From contig DXDZ01000007.1 in NCBI GenBank assembly GCA_019115185.1, forward strand, positions 1 to 35,204: a DNA stretch of 35,204 nucleotides. The letters run 5' to 3'. The translations under genes were made by a program, and so were the position numbers. Positions 33,364 to 35,204 of this stretch are shown piece after piece; the stretch's first letter is position 1, and each line of letters starts with the position of its first letter. The notes under the pieces are model-generated. The model did not search any database, was not told the origin of the DNA, and saw nothing but the letters and a program-made list of their open reading frames with translations. Source of the DNA: Candidatus Agathobaculum merdipullorum (GTDB taxonomy: Bacteria; Bacillota; Clostridia; Oscillospirales; Butyricicoccaceae).

Positions 33364-34221
33364 ATGAAAGGAATTATTCTTGCTGCGGGAAAAGGCTCGC
33401 GCCTGTATCCGATGACGCGGCCGGTGTGCAAGCCGTTGCTGCCGGTATATGACAAGCCGATGATCTACTATCCGCTGGCGGTGTTGCTGCAGGCGGGGAT
33501 TCGGGATATTCTCATCATCATTCCCCCCGGAGAGGAAGGCCCGTTTTACCGGCTGCTCGGTTCGGGCGGACGCTTTGGCGTGCATATCACCTATGAGGTG
33601 CAGGAGGTGGCGCGCGGCATTGCGGACGCATTGCTGATCGGCGAGCAGTTCATCGGGGACGATGACGTCTGCCTGGTGCTGGGGGATAATATTTTTTATT
33701 CTCCGGATTTTGAAAGCTATTTGCAGCAGGCGCTGCGTCTGGGACAGGGTGCTTGTGTGTTCGGGTACTATGTGGACGACCCACGTGCATTCGGCGTGGT
33801 CGAGTTCGATGCGGAGGGCCGCGCGGTATCCATTGAGGAAAAGCCGCGGCAGCCAAAGTCCAATTACATCGTGCCCGGCCTGTATTTCTATGATAATTCA
33901 GTGATGGAAATTGCGCATAACCTCAAACCGTCCGCACGCGGCGAGCTGGAGATCACGGACGTGAATCTGGAATATCTGCGCCGTGGTGCGCTGCGCGTGG
34001 TCAAGCTGGACGAGGATTTCGTCTGGCTGGACGCCGGTACGGCGGATAATCTGCTCGATTCCGCGCAGGAGGTCAAGCGCGTGCAGGACCAGACCGGCCG
34101 GTACATCGCCTGTTTGGAAGAGATCGCATACCAGCGGGGCTATATTAGTTACCAGACATTGCAGCGGCATGCGTCCGATCTGGCAAAAACACTGTACGGA
34201 CAGTATTTGCAGTGTCTGTAA
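33364..34221 (+). CDS. rfbA: Glucose-1-phosphate thymidylyltransferase-like sugar nucleotidyltransferase
   Basis: This 285-residue enzyme has the nucleotidyltransferase opening ILAAGKGSRLYPMTRPVCKP, then YDKPMIYYPLAVLLQAGI, LVLGDNIFY and the acceptor region EEKPRQPKSNYIVPGLYFYD with FVWLDAGTADNLLDS. It would make dTDP-glucose from dTTP and glucose 1-phosphate. The first loop reads A-G-K-G-S-R, where G-G-x-G-T-R is usual. The frame is open from 33196, but ATG 33364 is preceded by AGAGGAA and matches the family start. No rmlB, C or D is near, so the product pathway is not shown. Confidence 0.88.
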   Translation: MKGIILAAGKGSRLYPMTRPVCKPLLPVYDKPMIYYPLAVLLQAGIRDILIIIPPGEEGPFYRLLGSGGRFGVHITYEVQEVARGIADALLIGEQFIGDDDVCLVLGDNIFYSPDFESYLQQALRLGQGACVFGYYVDDPRAFGVVEFDAEGRAVSIEEKPRQPKSNYIVPGLYFYDNSVMEIAHNLKPSARGELEITDVNLEYLRRGALRVVKLDEDFVWLDAGTADNLLDSAQEVKRVQDQTGRYIACLEEIAYQRGYISYQTLQRHASDLAKTLYGQYLQCL

Positions 34222-34236
34222 AGGAGCTTGATAACA

Positions 34237-34689
34237 ATGGCAGTTCATACCGAAACCAAAACCTATCATACCCGCGCGCATATGGGCATGATCGACGTAA
34301 CCGATGATTTCCGCGCGGCGGTGAAAAACGCTTGCCGTGAAACGGGCATGAAGTCGGGCATCATCACCGGCTTTACGACCGGCGGCGTGGCGGGCTTGAC
34401 CACTTTAGAGTTCGAGCCGGGCATGGTGCATCATGATCTCAAAGCGGCAATGGATGTGTTTTCTCCCTATACGGATGAAACCGGTCGCGTCATTCATTAT
34501 CACCATCACGACACATGGCATGACGACAATGGCTCGTCGCATATCAAGGCGGCGCTGCTTTCTCCGTTTATCGTCATCCCGTTTGTCGAAGGGGAAATCA
34601 CCATCGGCCCGTGGCAGAACCTGACGCTGGTCGAGTGCGATACTCGCGACCGCACGCGCGACATCGTTTTTCAGGTAATGGGTGAGTAA
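34237..34689 (+). CDS. YjbQ-family protein (thiamine-phosphate synthase-like)
   Basis: This 150-residue protein fits the YjbQ/UPF0047 family: VTDDFRAAVKNACRETGMKS, the His cluster HYHHHDTWHDDNGSSHIKAA, and IGPWQNLTLVECDTRDRTRD near the end. E. coli YjbQ has been reported to have weak thiamine-phosphate synthase activity; the true role is not settled. ATG 34237 has AAGGAG at good spacing; the TTG three codons earlier is too close. It lies 15 bases after the rmlA-like gene and is probably co-transcribed. Confidence 0.88.
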   Translation: MAVHTETKTYHTRAHMGMIDVTDDFRAAVKNACRETGMKSGIITGFTTGGVAGLTTLEFEPGMVHHDLKAAMDVFSPYTDETGRVIHYHHHDTWHDDNGSSHIKAALLSPFIVIPFVEGEITIGPWQNLTLVECDTRDRTRDIVFQVMGE

Positions 34690-34700
34690 TAGGATAGTGC

Positions 34701-34733
34701 AAAAACCGGCAGCGGAAAGCTGCCGGTTTTTTT
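34701..34733 (+). terminator. Intrinsic terminator after the YjbQ gene
   Basis: A 13-bp stem (34701-34713 with 34719-34731, loop GGAAA) ends in a run of seven T. Confidence 0.92.
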
Positions 34734-34751
34734 GTTTCCAAACAGATAGGG

Positions 34752-34784
34752 AAAGGCCGCAGGGTGCAGTACCCTGCGGCCTTT
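34752..34784. terminator. Terminator hairpin facing etfA
   Basis: A 14-bp stem (34752-34765 with 34771-34784) with a 5-nt loop has T-rich tails both ways. It most likely ends the minus-strand etf transcript. No gene is seen in 34785-34949. Confidence 0.75.
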
Positions 34785-34949
34785 TATGAGAGAAATCCAC
34801 ACTGAAATGGGAAGGAGAACAGCGCTCGATCTGCCGTGGCTTTGCAGCAGATCGCATACACCGCGGGATGCTCCGGCCCGTGGCGGAGAAATTGGAGAAT
34901 AGGAGGTACAATCAGCGCTGCCCGAGGAATCAGTGAGGAAAGAGAGAAC

Positions 34950-35204
34950 TTACTTGGAAGCCTGAACAGCCTTGATCGCGTCGATCATCATCGGAACAAC
35001 CTTGAACAGGTCGCCGCAGATGCCGTAGTCCGCTACGTCGAAGATCGGAGCGGAGTCAGACTTGTTGACCGCTACGATGCACTCGGAATCCTGCATGCCA
35101 GCCTTGTGCTGGATCGCACCGGAGATGCCCAGCGCAACATACAGCTTCGGATGTACAGTCTTGCCGGTCTGACCAACCTGATGGTCGGCAGTCAGCCAGC
35201 CGGA
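34950..35204 (-). CDS. etfA: Electron transfer flavoprotein alpha subunit, C-terminal part
   Basis: Only the last 84 codons are in the window; the 5' part lies beyond the right edge. The FAD-binding C-terminal domain is clear: [59 protein letters not shown] and [19 protein letters not shown] shuttles electrons from acyl-CoA dehydrogenase; in butyrate-forming Clostridia EtfAB works with butyryl-CoA dehydrogenase in electron bifurcation. Whether that applies here cannot be seen. Confidence 0.95.
   Translation of the reverse strand, partial: SGWLTADHQVGQTGKTVHPKLYVALGISGAIQHKAGMQDSECIVAVNKSDSAPIFDVADYGICGDLFKVVPMMIDAIKAVQASK

Noticed and set aside
34785-34949. Possible 31-codon frame starting near 34807
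   Set aside because: Although a GGAAGGAG-like run is near, it lies after the presumed start; composition is not protein-like and the stretch sits between a terminator and the etfA stop.

Overview
The window looks like chromosome from a Gram-positive anaerobe of the Bacillota, class Clostridia, probably an Oscillospirales gut commensal. The reasons are FabK in place of FabI, Firmicutes-type split acetyl-CoA carboxylase genes, an NlpA-type methionine ABC operon, a PadR/DUF2812 pair, an RsgI-like anti-sigma, strong AGGAGG ribosome sites, and an electron-transfer flavoprotein gene at the right edge. No mobile element, tRNA, rRNA or CRISPR array was seen. The left part is AT-richer and the lipid-synthesis part GC-richer, but I saw no clear sign of recent transfer.

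Layout. (1) 1-824: 3' end of a secreted transglutaminase-like protein and its terminator. (2) 825-13010: a sugar-catabolic operon on the + strand: solute-binding lipoprotein, two permeases, a frameshifted GH36 alpha-galactosidase, aldo/keto reductase, fucose/arabinose-isomerase-like protein, DUF4432 epimerase-like protein, class II ketose-phosphate aldolase and FGGY kinase. A convergent PocR-AraC regulator follows. The set reads as uptake, hydrolysis, mutarotation, isomerisation, phosphorylation, aldol cleavage and aldehyde reduction; the sugar is not known. (3) 13011-15905: a TraX-like membrane protein, then a PadR-DUF2812 pair with two copies of one operator. (4) 15917-18735 (-): metN-metI-metQ, preceded by a leader that encodes a Met/Cys-rich 22-residue peptide followed by mutually exclusive antiterminator and terminator helices. 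I take this to be a ribosome-mediated attenuator. (5) 18776-20538 (-): a small secreted protein with four Ca-loop-like repeats, an ECF-like sigma factor and an RsgI-like anti-sigma. (6) 20667-30100: the complete type II fatty acid synthesis set, with fabD transcribed away from fabH-fabK-fabG-fabF-accB-fabZ-accC-accD-accA-acpP. The two promoters overlap and share one palindromic -10. (7) 30136-34733: a membrane protein, typA and ridA (-), an RmlA-like nucleotidyltransferase and a YjbQ protein. (8) 34752-35204: a terminator and the 3' end of etfA (-).

The observations most worth following are the metNIQ attenuator, the shared fabD/fabH promoter with a start-codon hairpin and a FabT-like palindrome, the single-base break just before the alpha-galactosidase nucleophile, and the unassigned sugar pathway under a PocR-type regulator.
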